Positions 25,927-34,145 of a stretch of DNA of 64,000 bases are shown here, one piece after another. The notes beneath the pieces were generated by a model. That model made no database searches. It was not told where the DNA came from and was given only the letters and a program-made list of their open reading frames with translations. Within the stretch, counting starts at the first letter, position 1; each line of letters starts with the position of its first letter. Source of the stretch: Gordonia hongkongensis (GTDB taxonomy: Bacteria; Actinomycetota; Actinomycetes; Mycobacteriales; Mycobacteriaceae); the NCBI RefSeq assembly GCF_023078355.1, contig NZ_CP095552.1:744001-808000 (forward strand). Direction: 5' to 3'. A program made the position numbers and the translations under genes.

Positions 25927-26720
25927 CAACTCTCGACGATCGCCAGCACGCGCGACGGACTGCCGGTGCCGCCGACGATCGGCAACGGGCTCACGACGAT
26001 CACCGCGCCGGTCGGCGGGAGCGAGCCCAGGTTGCGCAGGGAGGTGAGCCCGTACTTGTCGTTGCCGAGGAAGTGGTAGTGCACGGGGAAGGCGGGATCG
26101 AAGCCGCCCGCCAGCCCTGCGTCGACACCGACGGTCTCGACTCCGAGGCCGGTGATCTCGCGCTCGGTGGCCAGCCACTGCGCGCACTCCACCGACACCC
26201 CGGGGGTGTGCGACCCGGTCTCGTCGGCGTTGAGGAACTCAGCTTCGGAGCCGCCCCGCGACTCCCAGCCGGTCCGCAACAGCAACCAGGTGCCGGCGGT
26301 GAGGCGTCCGTGTTCGGCTTCCCAGGCCTCGACCTCGGCGACGCTCAGGAGATGATCCGGGTCGTCGGCGACCTCGTCGGTCAGGTCGAGGACGGCCGCC
26401 GGGCCGATCAGCCGCTGCACCGGGATCTGCGAGACGTCATCCCCGTCGCGTCCGCTGATCCAGTGGATCGGTGCGTCGAGATGGGTGCCGATGTGCTCGC
26501 CGGTGTGGATGTTGTTGTGCCGCCAGTACGGCCCCGGCTCGTTGTAGGCGCTGACCTCTTCGAGACTGAAGTCGATCAGGTTCGCGAACGGGGCGGGCAG
26601 TCGCAGCGCGGGCGTCGCCGCACTCAACGGAGTCGTCAGATCGACGACGCGGAGCGACCCGTCGGCGAGGCCGGCGACGAAGCCGGACAGAGCGGTGTCG
26701 GGAACGGTGGAGTCGGCCAC
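25926..26720 (-). CDS. Cyclase-family protein (kynurenine formamidase-like metal hydrolase)
   Basis: 264 residues from the GTG at 26720, which shares its first base with the terD stop (TAGTG). The metal-binding motif HTGEHIGTHLDAPIHW (HxGTHxDxPxH) is the signature of the cyclase/KynB family, and VDLTTPLSAATPAL opens the domain as usual. Members hydrolyse N-formyl, lactone or cyclic amide bonds. The 1-nt junctions to the ThDP enzyme downstream and to terD upstream point to one translational unit. With a ThDP enzyme, a small catabolic or detoxifying route is plausible; no substrate can be named. Confidence 0.85.
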   Translation of the reverse strand: MADSTVPDTALSGFVAGLADGSLRVVDLTTPLSAATPALRLPAPFANLIDFSLEEVSAYNEPGPYWRHNNIHTGEHIGTHLDAPIHWISGRDGDDVSQIPVQRLIGPAAVLDLTDEVADDPDHLLSVAEVEAWEAEHGRLTAGTWLLLRTGWESRGGSEAEFLNADETGSHTPGVSVECAQWLATEREITGLGVETVGVDAGLAGGFDPAFPVHYHFLGNDKYGLTSLRNLGSLPPTGAVIVVSPLPIVGGTGSPSRVLAIVES

Positions 26721-27454
26721 TACTTGCGCGCTCCGCGCCAGTTCATGCCCCAGCCGTACGCCTCGTCGACCTTGTCCTGTGCCCCGCGGATGTAGCGCAC
26801 CTCGCGGTTGAGAACCAGCTCGCCACCACGGTTCTCGAACAAGGCGATCGCGCACGAGAGCGCCGACTGATCCGCCTCGTCGAGCCGGACCTCGATCTCC
26901 GGGCCGTTGGCCGGGAACAGGGTGACGACGCCGTTGGCGCCGGCCCAGTTCGGGGTGCCCTCGTAGATGTAGGCGAAGATCAGGATCCGGCGGATCCGGT
27001 CGGTCGCGGAGAGGTCGATGTACATGTTCTCGCCGCCGGAACCCGACCGGTCGTCGCCGTCGAGATAGATGATCGGCTGTCCGTCACGGGGCGCCCGGAA
27101 CGAGTTGCCCAGTGCCTGCACGATGCCCTTGCTCCCGTCGGTGAACTCCCACAGGCAGGCGAGGTCGAGGTCGATACCCTGCGCCTTGCGGAAGAGCCCG
27201 CCGCCCTTGGAGTTCGACGTCCAGCTCAGATTGACGCGCACCTGACCGGAGGTCGCACCCTGCTTGCTCAGCGAGATGCTCGGCGCCGACTTCGTGAGGG
27301 TGATCTTCGACAGCGAGACCGGCGGCGCGGGCGGCTGCTGACCGTAGCCCGCGGGGGTGGGCGGCTGCTGGCCGTAACCCGCGGGAGCGGCCGGGGGCTG
27401 GGCGGGCGGCTGCGGCGGCTGGGCCTTCGGACGCTTCGTGTAGTCGATCCCCAT
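26720..27454 (-). CDS. TerD-family protein with Pro/Gln-rich N-terminus
   Basis: 244 residues. Residues 1-50 are a Pro/Gln/Tyr-rich linker with the repeated unit GYGQQPP; residues 50-240 are a TerD domain (VRVNLSWTSNSKGGG, GIDLDLACLWEFTDGSKG, YLDGDDRSGSGGENMYIDLS) with the acidic calcium-binding loops kept. TerD proteins belong to stress, tellurite and phage-response gene sets. Its stop codon is fused to the start of the cyclase gene. Upstream, 104 bp away, lies the large FN3 protein and Hsp70 pair on the same strand. Stress-linked role likely, mechanism unknown. Confidence 0.85.
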   Translation of the reverse strand: MGIDYTKRPKAQPPQPPAQPPAAPAGYGQQPPTPAGYGQQPPAPPVSLSKITLTKSAPSISLSKQGATSGQVRVNLSWTSNSKGGGLFRKAQGIDLDLACLWEFTDGSKGIVQALGNSFRAPRDGQPIIYLDGDDRSGSGGENMYIDLSATDRIRRILIFAYIYEGTPNWAGANGVVTLFPANGPEIEVRLDEADQSALSCAIALFENRGGELVLNREVRYIRGAQDKVDEAYGWGMNWRGARK

Positions 27455-27558
27455 CTCGGTTCCTCATCTCGTCGTGGTGACATCGTCGTCGGGTGCGGTG
27501 ATCGGACGGCGAAAACACACTCGCCGCAGGTGTTGGCGCCCAGCGTAGTGGACCAACG

Positions 27559-29706
27559 TCAACGGCCGGTGTCCGTTGCCGGGGCGTGAGCCCGCGCGGA
27601 CGGGCCGAAACTCGATGCGACGTCGAGCCGCCCCTGCGGATTCCGGCGGCAGCTGGCAACGGCGACATGGCACGGACGTGGGACGTTCGCGGGGATCGGA
27701 AAGCCGTCGTCGATCTGGTACCGGGTGTTGGTGATCTTCGACGCGACCGCCGCCGGGTCGGCGGGGTGTTCCGGAGCGGCATCCGCCCGAATGACCACCA
27801 TCGCTTCGGTGACACCGGCCGGCCACTCGAAGCGCACGGTGTCGGCGTCGACGCGGACCGCGGTGATCGGCGGCGGATCGTCGGGATGGGGGATCGCCGG
27901 CGGCTGCGGCGCTGTGGTCGCCGAGGCGGGGGCGGCCGGCGCGGGGGCGGCGTCGGAGCGGGCGGGGGCGGACTGGTTTCCGGCCAGCACGGCGGTGACC
28001 TCGTACACCGGCGGCACCGGGTCGGGCCGACTGCCGTCGGAGAGTTCGGTCCCCGCGGTGCGGCCGAGCGTCCGGGTCGACCCGTCGAACCCGATGCGCA
28101 CGACGCGGTAGGTCACCGACTCCGTCGCGGACGGATCCCAGGAGACGGTGATCGCACCACTCTCGGCGACGAACCGGACGTTGCGCGGCGGCTCCACGGT
28201 CAGCACCGTTGCCGCCGAGTTGAGGCCCTCGTGATCGGTGATCCGACGTCGCATCTCGGCAGCGGCGGTGAGGCTCGCCGGGTTGCTCGCGGATGCCGAC
28301 CGCGCGATCTCGCCCGCCTGGGCGACGATGTCTCGCGACGCCTCGAGGCGGGCCTGGAGCGACCCGCCCGAGTCGGGAAGACGGTCGATGTCCCGGGCTC
28401 GCCGGAACACGTCCTCCAGCAGTTCGAGCGCCGCGACGTGGCGCATCTCGTCCGCGAGGTCCCGGGCCCGGCGGGAGTCCGCCACCGCCTGCGCGATGAC
28501 CCGTTCGACCTCGTCGGCGACCGCCGCGATCTGCCGGAGCGCCGCGGCATCGTCGCCGGCTCCGGCACGCGCATCGGCGATGGCCGCGCGCGCCCGGACG
28601 GGCAGGCCGTCGCGCAAGGCGGCGCGGGCGGCGCGGAGATCGTTCTCCCACAACCGCTTCGGCGGCGTGGGTGGCTCGGCCGACGGCGGGGGGCCGGCCG
28701 ACGGCGGGGGGCCGGCCGGTGGGCTCACGGCTGCTCCGAATTCGGCGGCGAGTCCGGCGATCACGGTGCGCGCATCGCGTGTGCCGAGTCCGCGGGCGCG
28801 GGCCTCGTCGAGCAGGAACTCATGGTCCTGCGCACCCAGTTCGTCCTCGACCAGGACCGCGGCCCGGACCCGTGGTCGGAGATGGTCGGTCACGGCGTCG
28901 ACGATTGATTGCCGATACTCCTGCGCCAGCACGGGATCGGAGAGCAGGACGTCGTGTACGTGGACCAGCAGCTCGTCGAGGACCGCGCGGAAGCGGCCGG
29001 CGGCGAGCTCACGGGCTCGTTCGTTGAGCGCGACGGCCCGCGACTCGATGACGCCGCGATCGGCGGCGGCGTCGGTGTCGAGGTGTAGCAGGGTCAGGAG
29101 CGTCGGGGTGGGATCGCCGTCGCGGAGTCGGTCGAACTCGGCGAGCAGGTCGGCGATCTGACCGCGTTGCTGCGCCGACAAGGACACCCGCGGCGGCGCG
29201 GGCTGGGCCGACGCGGGCGGGGCGTCGTCGACGATGCGGTGACGCCGCAGTCGGGTGGCGATCTCGGCCGGATCGAGGCCGCCCATGGCGCCGATCTCGT
29301 CCAGCCCGGCGCGCTTGGATCTCGGGATTCCGCCGTAGCGCTCGTTGAGCCGCGCGATCGCGTTGTCGAGAAGTTCGAATCGCTGCTGATCGCGCAGTTC
29401 GCGTCGGGTGCTCACCGCACGAGCTTCGGCGATCCGACCGGTCTTGTGCCGCAACGGCGCCGACCGCTCGTCGTGTTCGGCAACCAACCGGGCCACCAGG
29501 ATTCGGTACTTCGGGTGGTCGCGTTGCTTCTGCCAGAAGGCCCACACCTCGTCGAGTCGGGCGGCCACCGCGGCGTCGTCGAGCCGCTCGGCCTCCTCGA
29601 TCGGGAGGTCATACAGTTCGAACGAATCCGATTCGCTCGGGCCTCCGCGTTTCTCGACCGCAGCGAGCACACGTTTGCGATAGTCGTTGCCGACGAACGG
29701 TTCCAT
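27559..29706 (-). CDS. Large helical protein with FN3-like domain, partner of the Hsp70 gene
   Basis: 715 residues, read from an ATG 27 nt after the Hsp70 gene. Residues 1-330 are charged and mainly helical (EAERLDDAAVAARLDEVWAF, then a DHPKYRILVARLVAEH stretch and many Arg/Glu heptads); about 330-355 is a PPPSAGPPPSAEPP-type linker; 360-490 is again helical with a TPR-like look; 500-590 is a fibronectin-III-like domain (PRNVRFVAESGAITVSWDPS, VTYRVVRIGFD). A second Ig/FN3-like part may follow (ITAVRVDADTVRFEWPAGV). No J-domain HPD motif was found, only HPK at 64-66. I do not recognise the family. Position suggests a dedicated co-chaperone or client adaptor. Confidence 0.7.
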   Translation of the reverse strand: MEPFVGNDYRKRVLAAVEKRGGPSESDSFELYDLPIEEAERLDDAAVAARLDEVWAFWQKQRDHPKYRILVARLVAEHDERSAPLRHKTGRIAEARAVSTRRELRDQQRFELLDNAIARLNERYGGIPRSKRAGLDEIGAMGGLDPAEIATRLRRHRIVDDAPPASAQPAPPRVSLSAQQRGQIADLLAEFDRLRDGDPTPTLLTLLHLDTDAAADRGVIESRAVALNERARELAAGRFRAVLDELLVHVHDVLLSDPVLAQEYRQSIVDAVTDHLRPRVRAAVLVEDELGAQDHEFLLDEARARGLGTRDARTVIAGLAAEFGAAVSPPAGPPPSAGPPPSAEPPTPPKRLWENDLRAARAALRDGLPVRARAAIADARAGAGDDAAALRQIAAVADEVERVIAQAVADSRRARDLADEMRHVAALELLEDVFRRARDIDRLPDSGGSLQARLEASRDIVAQAGEIARSASASNPASLTAAAEMRRRITDHEGLNSAATVLTVEPPRNVRFVAESGAITVSWDPSATESVTYRVVRIGFDGSTRTLGRTAGTELSDGSRPDPVPPVYEVTAVLAGNQSAPARSDAAPAPAAPASATTAPQPPAIPHPDDPPPITAVRVDADTVRFEWPAGVTEAMVVIRADAAPEHPADPAAVASKITNTRYQIDDGFPIPANVPRPCHVAVASCRRNPQGRLDVASSFGPSARAHAPATDTGR

Positions 29707-29733
29707 CAGGTCTCTCCCCTCCGGCGGACGCCG

Positions 29734-31410
29734 TCAGTGGTCGCGGCGCCGGGAGCGGTGGACCTGGTCGAGTTCCCGCTCGACCTCCGATTTCGACAGC
29801 GAGGCACCGGTTTTGGCCGACAACGTGAGCGGGATCTGCGCATCGACGTGGAACGCGGTGACGTGCAGGACGCCGTCGAAGGCCATCTCGAAGGTCACCG
29901 ACACCTCGCTGCCCTCGTCGTATCCGGGTGGGATGTCGGTGATCGCACCTTCGATGAGGACCTTGGCGTCCTCCGGTCTCGGGGAAGCCGACTGCCCCTG
30001 CTGTTCCAGCACGACCAGCTCGATGCGGGACTGGTCGCGTCGCATGGTCCCGAACGACCGTCGCACCCGGATCGGGAGCGTCGAATTCCGCTGGACCAGC
30101 CAGCTGGCCTCGAGTTCGCCGTTGTGGCCGTTGACCGCCAGGACCCCGAAACCGCGGGAGACCACCGTGTCCACGACGACCTCGAGCATGCGGCGGACAC
30201 TGCTGACGGGCAGCGCGAACGCGTGGGCGACCCGGGTGCAGGACTCGTCGAGGTCGGCCGGTGCGACGCCGTCGAGACCGCGGTCCTCGCGCAGGCGTCC
30301 GCGCGTGGTGAGGTCGGCGCGGACGAGTCGTTCGATCTCCAGCTTCTCGCCGTAGATCGCCGCCCCGCGGGCGACGGCGAGGTCGGGGTCGTTCAGTTCC
30401 GGTGTCGTGCCCAGTGCGGCGGCGAGTTCCCGTGCGACCATCGGCATCCGCGACGAACCGCCGACCAGCAGGACGCGGTCGACGGTTGACACGCCTCGGC
30501 GTTCGGCGGCGGCCAGGCATGACCGGGTGAGTTCGACGGTCCGCGCCAGCAGCGGACGGGTGAGTTCCTCGAGTTCGGCCCGGGTGAGCGTGATGACCGA
30601 CCGGGCGCCGTCGTGGGCGACGATGACCGAGGTCGAATCCGACTCGGTCAGTTCGTGTTTGGCGCGCTCTGCGGCGAGGATGAGCGACTGCGAGCCGACC
30701 GAGTCGTCGAGCGGGTCCTCGGCGTCGGGGTGTTCGGCGCAGAACGCGCGCGAGAGGTGCAGCGCCAACCGCTCATCCCAGTCGGCACCGCCGAGCTGGT
30801 GATCGCCGTCGACGGCGAGCACGGTGATCCGGCGGTCGGCGAGTTCGATGACCGTCGCATCGAAGGTCCCGCCGCCGAGGTCGTAGACCAGGACGGTCTC
30901 GTCGGGAGTGCCCTTGGCCAGCGGGTCGGTCAGGCGGCTGAAGCCGTAGGACAGAGCGGCGGCGATCGGCTCGGACAGGACCCCCGCGACCTCGAGGCCG
31001 GCGTAGGTGCCGGCCTGGATCGTCGCGCGCCGCTCCTCGTCGCCGAAGTAGGCGGGCACCGTGATCACGGCGCGCTCGACCTGCTCGCCGGCGAACGCGG
31101 CGTCGGAGATCAGCGACTTGATGATGAGCGCCGAGATCGCCGGCGCCGACCAGGTCTGACCGTGCGCGACGAAACGCCACTGGGCATCGCCCATCCGCCG
31201 CTTCACCAGGCTGCAGACGTTATCCGGGTCGAGCCTGGCCTGCCGGCGGGCCCCTTCGCCGACGACGTGGTCCGTCGGCGACGTCAGCAACACCGTCGAC
31301 GGGGTGGTCGGTGCGCCGGTCAGTCCGACGATCACCTCCGGGCGGCCGTCGGCGTCGATCTTCGCCATCGCCGAGTTGGTGGTTCCGAGGTCGATCCCGA
31401 TTACGCCCAC
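29734..31410 (-). CDS. Hsp70-family (DnaK-like) chaperone
   Basis: 558 residues, shorter than housekeeping DnaK (about 620). The ATPase domain has GIDLGTTNSAMA (phosphate 1), AVITVPAYFGDEERRATIQ, VYDLGGGTFDAT (phosphate 2) and VLLVGGSSRMPMV (adenosine motif). A non-canonical stretch (about 360-460) replaces the usual linker, then a reduced substrate-binding part (SVTFEMAFDGVLHVTAFHVD, ASLSKSEVERELDQV); the helical lid is largely missing. Next to it are a divergent GrpE-like gene and a large helical/FN3 gene, with no DnaJ. A specialised stress or assembly chaperone rather than the general one. Confidence 0.88.
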   Translation of the reverse strand: MGVIGIDLGTTNSAMAKIDADGRPEVIVGLTGAPTTPSTVLLTSPTDHVVGEGARRQARLDPDNVCSLVKRRMGDAQWRFVAHGQTWSAPAISALIIKSLISDAAFAGEQVERAVITVPAYFGDEERRATIQAGTYAGLEVAGVLSEPIAAALSYGFSRLTDPLAKGTPDETVLVYDLGGGTFDATVIELADRRITVLAVDGDHQLGGADWDERLALHLSRAFCAEHPDAEDPLDDSVGSQSLILAAERAKHELTESDSTSVIVAHDGARSVITLTRAELEELTRPLLARTVELTRSCLAAAERRGVSTVDRVLLVGGSSRMPMVARELAAALGTTPELNDPDLAVARGAAIYGEKLEIERLVRADLTTRGRLREDRGLDGVAPADLDESCTRVAHAFALPVSSVRRMLEVVVDTVVSRGFGVLAVNGHNGELEASWLVQRNSTLPIRVRRSFGTMRRDQSRIELVVLEQQGQSASPRPEDAKVLIEGAITDIPPGYDEGSEVSVTFEMAFDGVLHVTAFHVDAQIPLTLSAKTGASLSKSEVERELDQVHRSRRRDH

Positions 31411-31486
31411 GATCGGGGATGCTAGCAGCGCAGACGGTCTCGCCGGTGCCGGACGATCGGCCGACGGAGTTGATTACGCTGGCGGA

Positions 31487-31996
31487 ATGACGTCTCCGGA
31501 GGGCTCTGCGCCCGGGCGAACCGACGGGCTCGCGCAGCTGGGCGAGCAGGTGTCCGACCTCGCCCTCGTGGTCGCGCGGCAGACCAGGACGATCGAGCGG
31601 CTCGTCGACGCCGCGAAGTCCCCGGCCGCGGCGGCCGGGGCGGACACCGCCCTGCTGGTCGACCTCTTCGCGCTCCACACCGACGCGGCGACGTGCGCGG
31701 TCTCGGCGTCGGAAGCCGACCGGCCCGCGTTCGAGCTGTTGCGCGCCGGACTGGAACGCCTCATCGTCGGCCGCGGGGGAGCGGTCGTCGCACCCGCGCC
31801 TGGAGCCGACTTCGATGCCCGCACCATGGAAGCGGTCGATGTGCATCCGATTGACGACCCGTCCGCCGATCGCACCGTCGCCGAGTTGCTCCGTCCCGGA
31901 CTGGTCGTCGGCGAGCGGTCGGTCCGGCCGGCGGCCGTGGTGGTCTTCCGGAGCGGTCAGGCCTCGGGAGACAGTGTCCGCCAGAGGAACTCGTAG
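31487..31996 (+). CDS. GrpE-like nucleotide exchange factor
   Basis: 169 residues from the ATG at 31487. A helical N-terminal half (LGEQVSDLALVVARQTRTIERLV) and a C-terminal beta part, FDARTMEAVDVHPIDDPSAD, then VAELLRPGLVVGERSVRPAAVVVF, match the GrpE head domain. Residues between are unlike housekeeping GrpE, so this is a divergent paralogue. It is divergent from the Hsp70 gene with 76 bp between start codons, probably serving that Hsp70. Its last 40 nt overlap the end of the convergent prolyl oligopeptidase gene. Confidence 0.75.
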   Translation: MTSPEGSAPGRTDGLAQLGEQVSDLALVVARQTRTIERLVDAAKSPAAAAGADTALLVDLFALHTDAATCAVSASEADRPAFELLRAGLERLIVGRGGAVVAPAPGADFDARTMEAVDVHPIDDPSADRTVAELLRPGLVVGERSVRPAAVVVFRSGQASGDSVRQRNS

Positions 31997-34011
31997 GCCA
32001 GGGCCGATTTGAACGCGGCCTGCTTGTTGTCCGCCGCGCCGCCGTGGCCGCCCTCGATGTTCTCGTAGTACTGCACGTCGTGGCCGGTTTCCTCCAGGCG
32101 GGCAACGAGTTTGCGCGCGTGACCGGGGTGGACGCGATCGTCGCGGGTCGACGTCGTGACCAGGATGGGCGGGTAGGTCGCGTCCGCGTCGACGTTCTGA
32201 TACGGCGAGAACGGCTTCATGAACTCCCACTGTTCGGGGTCGTCGGGGTCGCCGTACTCGGCCATCCACGACGCCCCGGCCAGCAGGAGGTGGTAGCGCT
32301 TCATGTCGATGAGCGGGACCTGGCAGACCAGGGCGCCGAACAGCTCGGGATAGCGCGTCAGCATCACGCCCATGAGCAACCCGCCGTTGGACCCGCCCTG
32401 GGCGCCCAGTTGTGACGCAGTGGTGAGTCCGGTGTCGACGAGGGCGCGCGCGACGGCGGCGAAATCCTCGTACACCTTGTGTCGCCCTGCTTTCTGCGCC
32501 TGGGTGTGCCACGACGGGCCGTATTCGCCGCCGCCCCGGATGTTGGCGATGACGTAGATCCCGCCGCGCTCGATCCAGCTCTGTCCGGCGATCGCGAGAT
32601 AGCTCGGGGTGAGGGCGTTCTCGAATCCGCCGTAGCCGTAGAGCAGCGTCGGTCCCTGGGACACGTCGCGACGACGTATCACGAAGTACGGCACCTGCGT
32701 GCCGTCGTCGGAGGTCGCGAAATGCTGCTCGGCGGTCACCGCGTCGGAGTCGAAGAACGCGGGGCTGTGTTTGATGACCTCCGGAGCCCGGCCGCTGTGG
32801 CCGTGCAGCAGACTCGGCGGATCGGTGAACGACGTCGCCGACCAGAACACCTCGTCGCTCTCGTCGGGATCGGTGTCGAGGACCGACACCGTGGCGAGGT
32901 CGGGCAGACCCGGCATGTCCACGGCCTGCCAGGTACCGAGTTCGAGTACCTCGACCCGCGTGTGCACGTCGTGCAGCATCACGATGATGAGATGCGAACG
33001 CGTGTAGGCGTAGTCGACGAGGCTCGTGTGCGCATCGGGCGCGAAGAGCACGGTCGCGTCGCGGTCGCCCGCCCGGTAGGCCTCGTAGTCGAAGGCCAGC
33101 AGGGTGCCCGGTGCGTGCGCGGTGCCGTCGATCTCCCACTCCGATCGCGTGAGCACCAGCAGCCAGTTCATCCGGACCCCGGCGTGCGCGTCGGTGGGCA
33201 CGTCGAGCAACTCGGGGCGGCCGTCGCGCAGTTCGTAGTCGAGTGAGTTGAAGAAGTCGGTGGCGCGACCGACGAAGTGGCGTTCGAATCCCGGTGTGCT
33301 GTCGTAGCTCGCCCGCACCGACACGTCCCCGGTCTCGCCCGCGAAGACCGTCACGGCCTCCGACAGCGGGGTGCCACGCGTCCAGCGCTTGACGATGCGT
33401 GGGTAACCGGAATCGGTCAGCGAGCTCAGCCCGTCCGGTTGCACGCCGAAATCCGTTCCGACATATACGGTGTCACGATCGATCCACCCGACGTCGGATT
33501 TGTTCTCCGCCAGCTCGAAGCCGTCGGCGACCCAGGTGCGCGACGGGATGTCGAACTCACGGACCACGGAGGCGTCGGCGCCGCCGCGCGAGAGGGAGAT
33601 CAGCGCGCGCTCGTACTCGGGGCGCAGTACGGAGGCGCCGGCCCACACCCAGTTCTCGTCCTCGGCGCGTGCGAGTTCGTCGACGTCGATGAGGACATCC
33701 CAGTCGGGGGTGTCGGTCACATAGGAGTCGTACGTCGTACGACGCCAGAGGCCACGCGGGTTGGTCGCGTCGCGCCAGAAGTTGTACAGGTACTCCCCGC
33801 GGCGACGCGCGTAGGGGATGCGGTCGTCGGTGTCCAGGGCGGCAAGCGTTGCGGCCTCCAACTCGCGGAAGCGTTCCGACGACGTCAACGCCGCCACCGT
33901 GGGCTCGTTGTGCGCGCGCACCCAGGACAGCGCGTCGTCGCCGGTGACGTCCTCCAGCCACAGGTACGGGTCGGTGTCGGACGTGGGGGCGTCGTAGCCG
34001 TGCTCGGTCAT
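31957..34011 (-). CDS. Prolyl oligopeptidase (S9A) family serine peptidase
   Basis: 684 residues from the ATG at 34011 (a TTG three codons upstream is less likely). N-terminal seven-blade propeller (DPYLWLEDVTGDDALSWV is the classic POP start) and a C-terminal alpha/beta hydrolase. Catalytic Ser541 lies in GAQGGSNGGLLMG; STRDDRVHPGHARKL holds the Asp and IEGGHGGAADN the His. POPs cut after Pro in peptides under about 30 residues, in the cytosol; no signal peptide is seen. The gene overlaps the GrpE-like gene at the 3' ends and is divergent from a beta-lactamase-type lipoprotein. Confidence 0.92.
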   Translation of the reverse strand: MTEHGYDAPTSDTDPYLWLEDVTGDDALSWVRAHNEPTVAALTSSERFRELEAATLAALDTDDRIPYARRRGEYLYNFWRDATNPRGLWRRTTYDSYVTDTPDWDVLIDVDELARAEDENWVWAGASVLRPEYERALISLSRGGADASVVREFDIPSRTWVADGFELAENKSDVGWIDRDTVYVGTDFGVQPDGLSSLTDSGYPRIVKRWTRGTPLSEAVTVFAGETGDVSVRASYDSTPGFERHFVGRATDFFNSLDYELRDGRPELLDVPTDAHAGVRMNWLLVLTRSEWEIDGTAHAPGTLLAFDYEAYRAGDRDATVLFAPDAHTSLVDYAYTRSHLIIVMLHDVHTRVEVLELGTWQAVDMPGLPDLATVSVLDTDPDESDEVFWSATSFTDPPSLLHGHSGRAPEVIKHSPAFFDSDAVTAEQHFATSDDGTQVPYFVIRRRDVSQGPTLLYGYGGFENALTPSYLAIAGQSWIERGGIYVIANIRGGGEYGPSWHTQAQKAGRHKVYEDFAAVARALVDTGLTTASQLGAQGGSNGGLLMGVMLTRYPELFGALVCQVPLIDMKRYHLLLAGASWMAEYGDPDDPEQWEFMKPFSPYQNVDADATYPPILVTTSTRDDRVHPGHARKLVARLEETGHDVQYYENIEGGHGGAADNKQAAFKSALAYEFLWRTLSPEA

Positions 34012-34145
34012 GGCGTCCAAACTACGCGGGCGGCCGTCGCGACCGTGCTCCGCGCAGGAGCGCTCACGGTGTCGGCGCCGGCAAAACGCCCACTACAGGT
34101 TGTCCGCGCGGGGTATCGTGACGCAGCGACGTCGAGGAGACCCCC

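Noticed and set aside
24949..26079. Plus-strand open frame of 376 codons
   Set aside because: Lies opposite the ThDP enzyme gene, whose motifs are intact.
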